Shown here in pieces: positions 40,461 to 49,230 of a stretch of DNA of 64,000 bases (positions are counted from its first letter, which is position 1; every line of letters begins with the position of its first letter). Source of the DNA: Streptomyces parvulus (lineage in GTDB: Bacteria; Actinomycetota; Actinomycetes; Streptomycetales; Streptomycetaceae); the NCBI RefSeq assembly GCF_014648855.1, contig NZ_BMRX01000008.1, forward strand, positions 268,071-332,070. Direction: 5' to 3'. The position numbers and the translations under genes were made by a program. The notes under the pieces are model-generated. The model searched no databases and was not told the DNA's origin. It saw only the letters and a program-made list of their open reading frames with translations.

Positions 40461-41782
40461 GGCCCCGGGACGACGACGCGGAGGACGGCACGGGCGAGGC
40501 CGGGGGGTTTCGCGGCGCCGGGGGCGCCGGAGGTGCCGGTGAGTACGGGGACGCCGGCGGGCCCGAGGGCCCCGGAGGCTTCGGAGGGCCCGGCCCTGGG
40601 GACGGGCAGCCGCGGATACCGCTGCCCCGGGCCTCCGTCGAGGACTCCGGGCAGCCGCTGCCCGACGTGGTGCCCGTCGTGCTGGAGCACCACGTGCTGA
40701 CCTCGCTGCTCGGCGCGTGGGCCCTGGCCGCCTGCTCGGCCGAGGAGGCGTCCGCCGTCGAGGAGCACATCGGGGACTGCGCGGCCTGCGCCGACGAGGC
40801 CGTGCGCCTGCGCGAGGCGGTCACGCTGCTCCAGCGCCCCGAGAGCCTCGACCTGGACCCCGCCCTGCGCACCCGCGTCCTGGACGGCTGCCTGGAGCGG
40901 CGCCCGCCGCGCATCCCGGTGCCCGAGTGGGCCGCTCCGTACGACGCCGAGACGGCGCGGCTGGACGCGCTGCTCCAGGACATCGGGGACGCCGAGTGGC
41001 ACGCCCCGGTCCGGCTGCGCTGGTTCGAGGCCGACGGCCCCGCGAGCCGCCGCACCACCGTCGCCGGTGTCCTCGCCCACCTGCTCACCGTGGACGGCGC
41101 GGTCGCCGTCGGCCTCGGCCTGGCCGACCCCATGGGCGAGATCACCGCCGCCGGCCGCGGACCCGCCGCGCGCACCGAGGCGTACTGGCGGGCCTCCCAC
41201 TACCCGCCCACCCGCCTGGTCCGCGCCCCCTGGCGGGAGCAGAGCCACGGCATCGTGCGGACGGTGTCGTTCACCGGGGACGAGGGCGGGATGCCGGTCT
41301 CGTACGGCGACTTCGAGCTGCCGCTGCGGGACGCGATGCTGGACCGGGCGTTCGAGTGCTGGGTGCACGCGGAGGACATCGCCGAGGCGGTGGACTACCC
41401 GTACGAGCCACCCGCCGCCCGCCATCTCAACCGCATGATCGACCTGGCGGCCCGGATGCTGCCGGGTGCCCTCGCGGCCCGCCGCCGGGCTGGTCTCGCG
41501 GCGCCCGGCGGGCCGCACCTGGTCACCGCGGGGGAACCCGGGCGCAGCCTGCGGCTGGAGATCGAGGGTTCGGGCGGCGGCGAGTGGCTCATCCCGCTCG
41601 ACGCCCCCGGAGCGGTGGGCTCCGCCGAGCACGAGGTGGCCCATGTCGCCCTGGACGGCGTGGAGTTCTGCCGCCTGGCCGCGGGCCATGTGCCTCCGGC
41701 GGATGCGGCGGCGGGGCAGCTGGGGGACCGGGAGGCGATCAGGGACGTGCTGTTCGCTGCCGCGAGCTTGAGCAGGATGTAG
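40457..41782 (+). CDS. Zinc-finger anti-sigma factor fused to a maleylpyruvate isomerase-like domain
   Basis: A 441-residue protein. A Gly-rich low-complexity N-terminus (about 1-70) precedes the ZAS-type zinc finger at about 80-115 (LGAWALAACSAEEASAVEEH then HIGDCAAC, the Hx3Cx2C signature). The C-terminal ~260 residues form an MDMPI-like (DinB-fold) region: LLTVDGAVAVGLGLADPMGE, FECWVHAEDIAEAVDYPYEP. No membrane span is seen, so it is a soluble anti-sigma factor. It is cotranslated with the sigma gene. The zinc finger could sense redox; what the isomerase-like domain senses is unknown. Confidence 0.88.
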   Translation: MRPRDDDAEDGTGEAGGFRGAGGAGGAGEYGDAGGPEGPGGFGGPGPGDGQPRIPLPRASVEDSGQPLPDVVPVVLEHHVLTSLLGAWALAACSAEEASAVEEHIGDCAACADEAVRLREAVTLLQRPESLDLDPALRTRVLDGCLERRPPRIPVPEWAAPYDAETARLDALLQDIGDAEWHAPVRLRWFEADGPASRRTTVAGVLAHLLTVDGAVAVGLGLADPMGEITAAGRGPAARTEAYWRASHYPPTRLVRAPWREQSHGIVRTVSFTGDEGGMPVSYGDFELPLRDAMLDRAFECWVHAEDIAEAVDYPYEPPAARHLNRMIDLAARMLPGALAARRRAGLAAPGGPHLVTAGEPGRSLRLEIEGSGGGEWLIPLDAPGAVGSAEHEVAHVALDGVEFCRLAAGHVPPADAAAGQLGDREAIRDVLFAAASLSRM

Positions 41783-41820
41783 GGGGCGGTTGCGGGTTCG
41801 TCGGCGGGTGCGGGTGATCG

Positions 41821-41907
41821 GTGGCTGGTCGCGCAGTTCCCCGCGCCCCTTGAGGTACGTGCGGTGAGCGCCCCTTCAGGGGCGCGGGGAACTGCGCGAG
41901 CAGCCAC
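41821..41907. terminator. Long Streptomyces palindrome between convergent genes
   Basis: Two near-perfect ~30-nt arms. 41829-41850 (tcgcgcagttccccgcgcccct) pairs perfectly with 41878-41899, and the flanking gtggctg/cagccac pairs with one mismatch. It lies between the stop of the anti-sigma gene (+) and the stop of purU (-), so it probably terminates both. Half-copies of the same sequence occur at 49231 and 63014, so this is a dispersed element. Confidence 0.8.
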
Positions 41908-41949
41908 GATCCACCCGCACCCGCCGACGCGACGGAACCCCCCGCCCCG

Positions 41950-42843
41950 CTAGGCGAAAACGACCGTCCGGTGCCCGTTCAGCAGAATCCTGCGCTCCGC
42001 GTGCCACTTCACGGCCCGCGCCAGCGCCTGGCACTCCACGTCCCGGCCCACCGCCACCAGCTGGTCCGGCGTGACGTCGTGGCCCACCCGCTCGACCTCC
42101 TGCTCGATGATCGGCCCCTCGTCGAGGTCGGCCGTCACGTAGTGCGCCGTCGCGCCGATGAGCTTCACGCCCCGCGCGTGCGCCTGGTGGTACGGCTTCG
42201 CGCCCTTGAAGCTCGGCAGGAAGGAGTGGTGGATGTTGATGATCCGCCCGCTGAGCTGCTTGCACAGGTCGTCGGAGAGGACCTGCATGTAGCGGGCCAG
42301 CACGACGAGTTCGACGTCCTCCTCGCGCACGATCTCCAGGATCCGCGCCTCGGCCTCCGCCTTGGTGTCCTTCGTCACGGGGACGTGGTGGAAGGGGATG
42401 TCGTAGGAGCCCACCAGCTCCGCGAAATCGGTGTGATTGGACACCACCGCCGCGATCTCCACCGGCAGCGCCCCGATCCGCGCCCGGAACAGCAGGTCGT
42501 TCAGGCAGTGCCCGAACCTGCTGACCATGAGCACGATGCGCATCTTCTCGTCGGCCCGGTTGATCTGCCAGTCCATGTGGAAGGCGTCACCGATCGCCGC
42601 GAAGCTGGCGCGCAGCTTGTCCACGGTCACCGGGGCGTCGCCCGAGAAGTGGACGCGCATGAAGAACAGACCCGTGTCGTGGTCGCCGAACTGCTGGCTG
42701 TCCTCGATGTTGCAGCCGGTCATGAAGAGGTAGCTCGACACGGCGTGCACGATGCCCTGCTTGTCGGGGCAGGAGAGGGTGAGGACGTACTGGTCGGCCG
42801 GTGCGGCGGCCGGGGAAGCGGCGGCGGTGGACTGCTCGGTCAT
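41950..42843 (-). CDS. purU: Formyltetrahydrofolate deformylase PurU
   Basis: A 297-residue enzyme that hydrolyses 10-formyl-THF to formate and THF, balancing one-carbon pools. The N-terminal ACT domain (about 22-100) carries LTLSCPDKQGIVHAVSSYLF. The formyltransferase domain has RIGALPVEIAAVVSNHTDF, INIHHSFLPSFKGAKPYHQA (catalytic Asn-His) and GATAHYVTADLDEGPIIEQE (Asp). Length matches the family. Its stop faces the palindrome at 41821. Confidence 0.95.
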   Translation of the reverse strand: MTEQSTAAASPAAAPADQYVLTLSCPDKQGIVHAVSSYLFMTGCNIEDSQQFGDHDTGLFFMRVHFSGDAPVTVDKLRASFAAIGDAFHMDWQINRADEKMRIVLMVSRFGHCLNDLLFRARIGALPVEIAAVVSNHTDFAELVGSYDIPFHHVPVTKDTKAEAEARILEIVREEDVELVVLARYMQVLSDDLCKQLSGRIINIHHSFLPSFKGAKPYHQAHARGVKLIGATAHYVTADLDEGPIIEQEVERVGHDVTPDQLVAVGRDVECQALARAVKWHAERRILLNGHRTVVFA

Positions 42844-42904
42844 GCTGGACAGGGTCCCATATCCGGCACCCGGGACCGATTCCCGTCCCGCCAGGCGGAC
42901 CGGC

Positions 42905-43405
42905 TCAGACCGCCCGCGTCATGATCTGGAGCAGCTCCAGCGAGCGCGGCTCCGCCTCCGGGTCCTCACCGTCGCTCGCGGCCAGCCGCACGTGCGCGTC
43001 GCGCGCCGCCCGTACCGCCTCCGGCCAGTCCGGGTGGTCGAGATAGGCGTTCACCGCCGCGTCCGGACCCACCTGGTGCATGATCCGCAGGACCCGGAGG
43101 ACCGCGGTGTCGACCAGCGCCGCCTCCTGGGAGTCGCGGAAGACCGTGCCGACGTACTTCTCGGCGGACCAGTGGTCCAGCCAGGTGTCCTCCACCAGGC
43201 GGTACACCGCGTCCGTGACGTCGCCGTAGCCGTCGACCCCGGCCAGCCAGACGTCACGCTGGAAGGCGGGCGCGGAGAGCATGTGCAGCGCGGAGCGCAC
43301 CTGACTGCGCCAGCGCCACCACGGCATGTCGTTGAGAGGCATGCCGCCCATGGTGGGGGAGCGACGGCCGCGACGGGAAGACTTCTCCGAACCTTGCACG
43401 GTCAT
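42905..43405 (-). CDS. Conserved hypothetical protein, 166 aa
   Basis: A soluble, helical protein: MTVQGSEKSSRRGRRSPTMG, then PLNDMPWWRWRSQVRSALHM, FQRDVWLAGVDGYGDVTDAV and AVLRVLRIMHQVGPDAAVN. No enzyme motif, signal or TM. I recall near-identical hypothetical proteins in Streptomyces genomes, without function. It lies upstream of purU on the same strand (61 bp) and divergent from the solute-binding protein. An internal start near residue 22 is possible. Confidence 0.75.
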   Translation of the reverse strand: MTVQGSEKSSRRGRRSPTMGGMPLNDMPWWRWRSQVRSALHMLSAPAFQRDVWLAGVDGYGDVTDAVYRLVEDTWLDHWSAEKYVGTVFRDSQEAALVDTAVLRVLRIMHQVGPDAAVNAYLDHPDWPEAVRAARDAHVRLAASDGEDPEAEPRSLELLQIMTRAV

Positions 43406-43471
43406 CGATCGTACGTTCCTTCCCCCACGCGCCCCACCGGCCCCCGCAATTCACCTCCGCGTCACCACGCG

Positions 43472-43500
43472 TTGACCGCAGGTCACTTCCAGGTTAGCCG
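43472..43500 (+). promoter_or_regulatory. Promoter candidate for the solute-binding protein gene
   Basis: ttgacc at 43472-43477 and tagccg at 43495-43500 with a 17-nt spacer, 22 nt before the ATG. The -10 is a weak match, and a short leader would result. Plausible only. Confidence 0.4.
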
Positions 43501-43522
43501 CGTGAGGGAATCGTGCGGGTAC

Positions 43523-44839
43523 ATGACCGGCAGGCGACCCTCCCGCAGCGCTCACCCCGGCGGCCTCCGCCGCCGCTTCCGGGCCACCCGGACCGGACTC
43601 CTGTCCGCGGGCGCGCTGGTGGCGTGTGCGTCGCTCGCCGCCGGCTGCGGGGTCGTCCCCGGTACGACGGGGGGTTCCGGGGACGACCCGATCACCGTGA
43701 TGACCTGGGCCCCGCAGGACACCGGCGCGACCAACAAGCCGGGCATGCCCGCCCTCGCCCAGGCCTACGCCCGCTGGATCAACGACCGGGGCGGTCTCGA
43801 CGGCCGCAGGCTCAACGTGCTGACCTGCAACGACCACAACGACAGCGTGGCCGCGGCCAAGTGCGCCCGCCGGGCCGTCAAGGAGAACGCGGTCGCCGTG
43901 GTGGGGTCCTACAGCCAGCACGCCGACTCCTTCTTCCCCGTGCTGGAGGGCGCCGGAATCCCGTACATAGGCGGCTACGGCATCACCAACACGGAGTTCA
44001 CCAGTCCGCTGTCCTACCCGGTCAACGGGGGCCAGCCCGCGCTGCTGGCCGGTCTCGGCAGCACGCTGGCCCGGACCTGCGGGCCGGTCGCGCTCGTCCG
44101 CCCCGACACCATCGCCGGCGACCAGCTGCCCGTGCTGCTCGACTCGGGCCTGACCTCGGGCGGGCACGAGCGGGCCCAGGACCAGCGGGCGGCGGAGGAC
44201 GCCACCGAATACGGCGGACAGTCCCAGCGGGCGCTGGAGCGGACGACCACCGACCCCGAGGACCCGGGATGCGTGGTGCCCGTCCTCGGGGACCGCACCG
44301 GCACCTTCATGGACTCCTTCCGCCGGGCCCGCGCCGAGCACCCCGAGGTCCGCACCGCCACCGTGCTCGGCAGCGTCGACCAGACCACGATCAACGCGAG
44401 CGGCGGACCCTCCGGCCCCTACGAGGGCGCGTACGTCACCGGCTGGTACCCGTCGGTGAGCGACCCCGCCTGGAGCGGGATGAAGAAGGTGATCAAGGAG
44501 GAGGCGTTCGGCGACAACGACATCGACGCGGCGGACGCCGGGGTGCAGACCACCTGGATCGCGTACACCGTGCTCGCCGAGATCGTCGGGTCCCTCGGGG
44601 ACGGCGAGGTGAGCGCCGACACCGTCCGGCGCGCCCTGGACGGCGGGCTGAAGGTCGGCACGGGCGGGCTCACCCCGTCCCTCCAGTGGACCTTCGCCGA
44701 CAAGCTCGCCTCGGTCGGCTTCCCGCGCCTGGTCAACGCCGAGGTCACCCTTCAGGTCGTCCGGGAGGGCCGCCTGGTGTCGGCACGCGAGGGCGCCGTG
44801 GACACCACCCGCGTGCTCCAGAACGCCGACGTGAACTGA
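43523..44839 (+). CDS. Branched-chain amino-acid-type solute-binding lipoprotein
   Basis: A 438-residue type I periplasmic binding protein (LivJ-like). The lipobox LAAGC near residue 41 follows a basic, hydrophobic signal peptide, so it is a lipoprotein. Lobes show QAYARWINDRGGLDGRRLNV, NDHNDSVAAAKCARRAVKE, VAVVGSYSQHADSFFPVLEG and GIPYIGGYGIT. No permease or ATPase genes are adjacent, so it is an orphan receptor or supplies a distant ABC system. The start at 43523 is preferred, with an in-frame GTG at 43502 as alternative. Confidence 0.88.
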   Translation: MTGRRPSRSAHPGGLRRRFRATRTGLLSAGALVACASLAAGCGVVPGTTGGSGDDPITVMTWAPQDTGATNKPGMPALAQAYARWINDRGGLDGRRLNVLTCNDHNDSVAAAKCARRAVKENAVAVVGSYSQHADSFFPVLEGAGIPYIGGYGITNTEFTSPLSYPVNGGQPALLAGLGSTLARTCGPVALVRPDTIAGDQLPVLLDSGLTSGGHERAQDQRAAEDATEYGGQSQRALERTTTDPEDPGCVVPVLGDRTGTFMDSFRRARAEHPEVRTATVLGSVDQTTINASGGPSGPYEGAYVTGWYPSVSDPAWSGMKKVIKEEAFGDNDIDAADAGVQTTWIAYTVLAEIVGSLGDGEVSADTVRRALDGGLKVGTGGLTPSLQWTFADKLASVGFPRLVNAEVTLQVVREGRLVSAREGAVDTTRVLQNADVN

Positions 44840-44853
44840 GCGCTCCGACGGCG

Positions 44854-44893
44854 TGACCCGGGCGGGCCGCGGGGCGGCCCGCCCACCGGGTCA
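44854..44893. terminator. Bidirectional terminator at convergent ends
   Basis: A 17-bp inverted repeat with a 3-nt bulge (44854-44870 with 44874-44893) between the solute-binding protein (+) and the Pro/Gln-rich protein (-). It overlaps the stop codon of the latter. Confidence 0.7.
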
Positions 44894-46624
44894 GAGCTGG
44901 GTCGGCTGGCGCTCGGTCAGGCCGTACTCCTTGGCGATCGCGTTCCACAGCCCCGCGGCCTCGGCCTTCTCCTTGCTCGCCGTGCCGCTGTCCCGGTTGC
45001 CGGCCTGCGTGTGGCTGGTGGTGCGGGCGGCGCCCTTCTTGCAGCCCTTCTTCCCGGCCGTCTGGTCGGCCCAGGCCGCGTAGTGGTTGTCGGCCGACGC
45101 CGACGCCTGCCAGGCCTTGTTGAGGGCGGCGGTCAGCTCGGTGTGCCGCGGCAGCTTGTCCACCGAGAGCTTCCCGAGGCTCGCGACCAGTCCGGTGCGC
45201 TGCTTCGCCGCCTCGCGCAGGTCCTTGGCGGCCTGGGGCAGGTTGTCGCAGGACTTCACGTCGCCGACGGCCCTGATGACGGTGGTCCGGCCGTTGCCGC
45301 TCTCGGCGAGCAGCTTGTCCAGCTCCACGGCCTGCTGCCGGACCGGGTCGGCGGACTCGGGCGCGGAGGCCGACGCCGACTCCGAGGCCGGGGCGGTGGC
45401 GGAGACCGGCTGGTTCTCGCTCTTCTCGTCGTCGCCTCCCCCGCCGGCCATCATCGCTCCGGCGCCGACACCGACGACCGCGAGGGCCACGCCGACGGCC
45501 GCGATGAGCGGCACGCGCGAGCCGCCCCGGCCGCCGCCACCGCCGTCGTTCCCGCGCCGCCTGCCGCCACCGCCACCGCCGCCGCCCGGACCCTGCGGGA
45601 CGTACGCGGACGGGCCGGAGCCGCGGTGCGGCTGCGGCTCGTCGAAGCGGGGCATCTGCTGCGTGGCGGAGGCGGGGCCGTCGGCTCCGGGGGCGCCGCG
45701 GAAGAGGTTGTCGAACTCGGCGGGCGGCTGCCGGCCCTCGTCCCCGCCGGGCGCGGCGCCGTAGGGGCCGCCGGGCACGGGCGCGATGTACTGCGTGGCC
45801 TCGGCGTCGGAGTGGGCGGCGGGCGGGGACTGCTGCCCGGCCGCGGGCGGTGCGGGGTACTGCGGGGCGCGGCCGAGGAACTGCGTCGACTCGGCCTGCG
45901 ACTGCGCGGGTCTCTCCGGCGGCAGCGCCCCCGGCCCCACGGGCGGTATGTGCGGTATGTACTGCGTCGCACCCTCGTCACCGGAGGCGGCGACCGGCGG
46001 GATGAACTGGGTCGCGCCCTCGTCGGCCGGCGGCGGAAACCCGTGGCCCTGCTGGTGCTGCGGCTGCTGGTGCGGCTGGGGTCCGGGCTGCGCCTGCGCG
46101 TACGGGGGCTGGGCACCGTACGCCTGGCCGTGGGGCTGGTCGCCGTAGGACTGATCGCCGTAGGACTGATCGCCGTACGACTGGTCGCCGTACGACTGGT
46201 CGGCGTAGGACCGGTTGCCGGCCGGTGCGCCGTACGCCGGGGGCTGCGCGCCCTCCGGGGGGAGCGGGCCGGGGCCCGCCGGGGACGGCAGGGCTCCGTG
46301 GTCCTGCGCCGGGCCGGACTGTGCGGGCGGCCAGGCCTGCGGCTGCGCGGGCGGCCGCGCCGTCTCCGGGGTCTCCCAGGGCTGGGCGCCGGAGGGGCCG
46401 GGCCAGCCCTGGTCGGACTGCGGGCTCTGCTGCTCGGGGCCCCACGGGCGGTCCCAGGCCTGGCCGCCGGGTGGCGCCGAGGCGGGCACGGGACCGCCGG
46501 CCTGCGGGCCGGCGGAGCCGCCGGTCATGCCGGGCAGCAAGGGCTCGCCACCGTCCGAGGGCAGCACGATGCCTTCGCGCGCTTGTCGCGCCGAGGGCTC
46601 CTCGCCCTGTCCACTCTGCGTCAC
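44891..46624 (-). CDS. Large membrane protein with Pro/Gln-rich N-terminus and tandem SYGDQ repeats
   Basis: A 577-residue protein. The first ~370 residues are low complexity, rich in Pro, Gln, Gly and Ala, with tandem SYGDQ units and repeats of ATQFIPPV / ATQYIPHI / ATQYIAPV type. A Gly/Arg stretch precedes one TM (about residue 375-395, LIAAVGVALAVVGVGAGAMM). The C-terminal ~170 residues form a helical extracytoplasmic domain with a Ser/Ala linker, DVKSCDNLPQAAKDLREA and TAGKKGCKKG. The layout is common in Streptomyces envelope proteins. The ATQxIPxV repeats resemble phosphothreonine/FHA-type docking tails of Ser/Thr kinase substrates, an inference. Function unknown. Confidence 0.75.
   Translation of the reverse strand: MTQSGQGEEPSARQAREGIVLPSDGGEPLLPGMTGGSAGPQAGGPVPASAPPGGQAWDRPWGPEQQSPQSDQGWPGPSGAQPWETPETARPPAQPQAWPPAQSGPAQDHGALPSPAGPGPLPPEGAQPPAYGAPAGNRSYADQSYGDQSYGDQSYGDQSYGDQPHGQAYGAQPPYAQAQPGPQPHQQPQHQQGHGFPPPADEGATQFIPPVAASGDEGATQYIPHIPPVGPGALPPERPAQSQAESTQFLGRAPQYPAPPAAGQQSPPAAHSDAEATQYIAPVPGGPYGAAPGGDEGRQPPAEFDNLFRGAPGADGPASATQQMPRFDEPQPHRGSGPSAYVPQGPGGGGGGGGRRRGNDGGGGGRGGSRVPLIAAVGVALAVVGVGAGAMMAGGGGDDEKSENQPVSATAPASESASASAPESADPVRQQAVELDKLLAESGNGRTTVIRAVGDVKSCDNLPQAAKDLREAAKQRTGLVASLGKLSVDKLPRHTELTAALNKAWQASASADNHYAAWADQTAGKKGCKKGAARTTSHTQAGNRDSGTASKEKAEAAGLWNAIAKEYGLTERQPTQL
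46138..46202 (-). repeat. Tandem 15-bp repeat encoding SYGDQ
   Basis: Four 15-bp units coding for SYGDQ lie in tandem inside the Pro/Gln-rich gene. They differ by a few bases each. They make a flexible region and are candidates for copy-number variation. Confidence 0.8.
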
Positions 46625-46825
46625 CGGGACTCCTACGAATGGGGGACCTTCGGAATCGTCGGCTCACGCTACCGGGTCCCCCGAGCCCACTGCCACGCCG
46701 CCTGGGGCGTCAACTCTTTCCCTGTGACGGCGGTAACAAAACCGGGCCGCGGCACGCTGGTCACGTTCCTTCGCGATCATCGCGCCGGAGTTTCACGTGA
46801 GTTCACGCGGCCGCGGCCCGTCCGT

Positions 46826-48211
46826 TCACGCGGCGGCCTGGAGATCCAGCCGCGCCCCGAACTCCCTGACCACGGATTCCTCCCGGTAGGGCTCCAACCG
46901 GGCCTGGAAATCCTCCAGGTACTCGGCACCCCGGTTGGACCGCAGGGTCTCCAGCAGCTCCACCGCCTTCGTCGCCGTGTTGCAGGCCTGTTCGATCTCC
47001 CGCTGCTGCACCTGGGCCGTGGCCAAGAGCACATGCCCGATCGCCCGCCGGCGGGCCCGCGACTCGGGGTGGCCGTCCAGGGACTGCCGCGCGTACCGCG
47101 CCGCGGCGTCGGCCTGGCCGAGGTCGCGGTGGCAGTGCGCCAACTCGTCGGCGAGATAGGCCTCGTCGAAGTGCGCGATCCACACGGGGTCGTCGCCGGA
47201 GGACGGATCGGCCGCCTCCATCGCGCCGACCGCCCGCCCGGCCGCCTCGTGGGCCGAGCGCACGTCGCCGAGGAGCGCGTGGCCCCGGGCCTCGGCGGCG
47301 TGGAACATCGACTCCGCGCGCGGCGTCACCCGCCCGCGGGCGCCCTCCTGCGCCGCCCGCGCCAACTGCGCGATCTCCCGGGGGTTTCCGAGCTGCGCGG
47401 CCAGGTGGCTCATGGACGCGGCCAGCACGTAGCCGCCGTAGCCGCGGTCGCCGGCCGCCTGCGCGAGCCGCAGCGACTGGATGTAGTACCGCTGGGCCAG
47501 GCCGGGTTGGCCGGTGTCGACGGCCATGTATCCGGCCAGTTCCGTCAACCGGGCGACGGTGGCGAACAGTTCCCGCCCGACCGCCTCCCGGTAGGAGCCG
47601 GCGAGCAGCCCGGAGACCACGCTGTTCAGGTAGTGCACCAGCACCGGCCTGACGTGACCGCTGCCGTACTGGTGGTCCAGGTCCGTCAGCGCCTGTGTCA
47701 TCGCCCGCACGGCCGCCACGTCGGAGGGCCCCACCCGCGGTCCGGCCGAGCGCGAGACCTGCGAGTCGGGGGCGGAAATCAGCCAGTCCCGGCTGGGTTC
47801 CACGAGCGCGGAGGCGGCGACGGACGAACCGGACAGGAAGTCCCGGCGCCCCACGTCGCTGCGCCACAGCTCGCAGACCTGCTCGATGGCTCCCAGGACC
47901 GTCGGCGAGAACTGGAGGCCGACGCCGGACGCGAGGTTCTTGCCGTTGGCCATGCCGATCTCGTCGATCGTGACCGTGCGGCCGAGCTTGCGGCCCAGCG
48001 CCTCGGCGATGATCGCCGGCGCGCGGCCCCGCGGCTGCTGGCCGCGCAGCCAGCGGGCCACCGAGGTCTTGTCGTACCGCAGGTCGAGACCGTGCTCGAC
48101 CCCGCACACGTTGACCCGGCGGGCGAGGCCCGCGTTCGAGCAGCCCGCTTCCTGAATGAGCGCCTGCAGTCGTTCGTTCGGCTGCCGCGCGACGAGAGGC
48201 CTTGCGGCCAT
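46826..48211 (-). CDS. TPR-containing regulator (NsdA-like)
   Basis: A 461-residue protein. The N-terminus has PNERLQALIQEAGCSNAGLA and DKTSVARWLRGQQPRGR, an HTH-like cassette with RW.RG. The rest is a chain of TPR-like helices (LAQRYYIQSLRLAQAAGD, YVLAASMSHLAAQLGNPREI, HALLGDVRSAHEAAGRAV, HCHRDLGQADAAARYARQSL). Similar Streptomyces proteins include NsdA-type negative regulators of sporulation and antibiotic production; the assignment is family-level only. The start at ATG 48211 has a gggggtt RBS; a start 24 nt upstream is possible. Confidence 0.75.
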   Translation of the reverse strand: MAARPLVARQPNERLQALIQEAGCSNAGLARRVNVCGVEHGLDLRYDKTSVARWLRGQQPRGRAPAIIAEALGRKLGRTVTIDEIGMANGKNLASGVGLQFSPTVLGAIEQVCELWRSDVGRRDFLSGSSVAASALVEPSRDWLISAPDSQVSRSAGPRVGPSDVAAVRAMTQALTDLDHQYGSGHVRPVLVHYLNSVVSGLLAGSYREAVGRELFATVARLTELAGYMAVDTGQPGLAQRYYIQSLRLAQAAGDRGYGGYVLAASMSHLAAQLGNPREIAQLARAAQEGARGRVTPRAESMFHAAEARGHALLGDVRSAHEAAGRAVGAMEAADPSSGDDPVWIAHFDEAYLADELAHCHRDLGQADAAARYARQSLDGHPESRARRRAIGHVLLATAQVQQREIEQACNTATKAVELLETLRSNRGAEYLEDFQARLEPYREESVVREFGARLDLQAAA

Positions 48212-48500
48212 GGCGTAACCCCCATGCGGTCTCATGCGGTCTCGATGCTGTCCCGGCGGATCGTGGGACGAAGCGGATCCGGCCGTGAAGATCAATGCCC
48301 AGTCGATGTGCCGACAATGCGAGACTTGCGAAGCTTGCAATGCTTACGAGGATTGCCGGGGTAACGGCCGCTGCCGGCCCCAGACGTGGCTACCCAGCTC
48401 CCGCGGCGAATCCTCCTGCGCGCCCCCGCGTATGCCCCCATGCGCCCCACATGCGGAACCGATGCTCCTCCCCCGCGCACCCGGCGCCCCGTAACCCGGG

Positions 48501-49178
48501 GTGGGCAAGGGAGTTGTGTTCCACGTGGAAGAGACCATCCCGGGCACCGAAGCCGCCCAGATCCCGCAGCAGCGCGGCACGTCGCTGCTGGAGACCGCCG
48601 TTCGCTACGCCGAGGAGCGCCACTGGGACGTGTTTCCCGGCACCTGGCTGGTGCCGGACGACGGGGTGCAGCGCTGCTCCTGCGGGGACGCGGCGTGCGC
48701 CGCCCCGGGCGCGCACCCGGCGCGCGAGGACTGGGCGGCGCAGGCGACGGGCAGCGCGACGGTGGCCCGCCGGATGTGGCAGAAGCAGCCGACGGCGTCG
48801 ATCCTGCTGCCCACGGGGCGGACCTTCGACGCGGTCGACGTGCCCGAGACCGCGGGCTTCCTGGCGCTGGCCCGGATGGAGCGGATGGAGCTGACGCTGG
48901 GGCCGGTGACGTTGACGCCGGACCGGCGGATGCGGTTCTTCGTTCTGCCGGGTGCGGGGGCGAAGGTGCCGGACCTCGTGCGGCGGTTGGGGTGGGCGCC
49001 CCGGGCGCTTGATCTGGGCGTGCTCGGGGAGGGGGCGTACGTGGCGGCGCCGCCCACGCGGTTCGGGGCGGGGGGTGCCGTGCAGTGGGCCTGCCGGCCG
49101 ACGGCCGCGAATCGGTGGCTGCCGGATGTGGAGGAACTGGTGTCGCCGTTGGCGTATGCGTGCGGGCGGGATCGTTAG
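48501..49178 (+). CDS. Prim-Pol-like (bifunctional DNA primase/polymerase N-terminal) protein
   Basis: A 225-residue protein matching the N-terminal Prim-Pol domain seen in actinomycetes: LLETAVRYAEERHWDVFPGT, CSCGDAACAAPGAHPAREDW (a CxCx(5)C zinc-type cluster), ATVARRMWQKQPTASILLPT and FDAVDVPETAGFLALARME. The usual acidic pair (DxD) is only partly kept (VDVPE), so polymerase activity is doubtful. It has no helicase part. The start may be the GTG at 48501 or at 48525; a gggag lies between. Divergent from the TPR regulator gene. Confidence 0.75.
   Translation: MGKGVVFHVEETIPGTEAAQIPQQRGTSLLETAVRYAEERHWDVFPGTWLVPDDGVQRCSCGDAACAAPGAHPAREDWAAQATGSATVARRMWQKQPTASILLPTGRTFDAVDVPETAGFLALARMERMELTLGPVTLTPDRRMRFFVLPGAGAKVPDLVRRLGWAPRALDLGVLGEGAYVAAPPTRFGAGGAVQWACRPTAANRWLPDVEELVSPLAYACGRDR
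48517..48532. other. parS-like palindrome at the start of the Prim-Pol-like gene
   Basis: TGTTCCACGTGGAAGA contains the perfect 12-bp palindrome TTCCACGTGGAA and matches the ParB box type TGTTYCACGTGRAACA at 14 of 16 positions. It overlaps the first codons of the downstream gene. In Streptomyces most parS sites lie near oriC; this locus is expected to be some hundred kb away. Confidence 0.45.
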
Positions 49179-49230
49179 GGGCGCCTACTCATCTGCCGGG
49201 TTGTTGTTGTTTGGCGACTGCAGGCAGTAC

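Noticed and set aside
46138..46202. Tandem repeats considered as a CRISPR array
   Set aside because: They are 15-bp in-frame SYGDQ codon repeats without spacers; no cas genes in the window.
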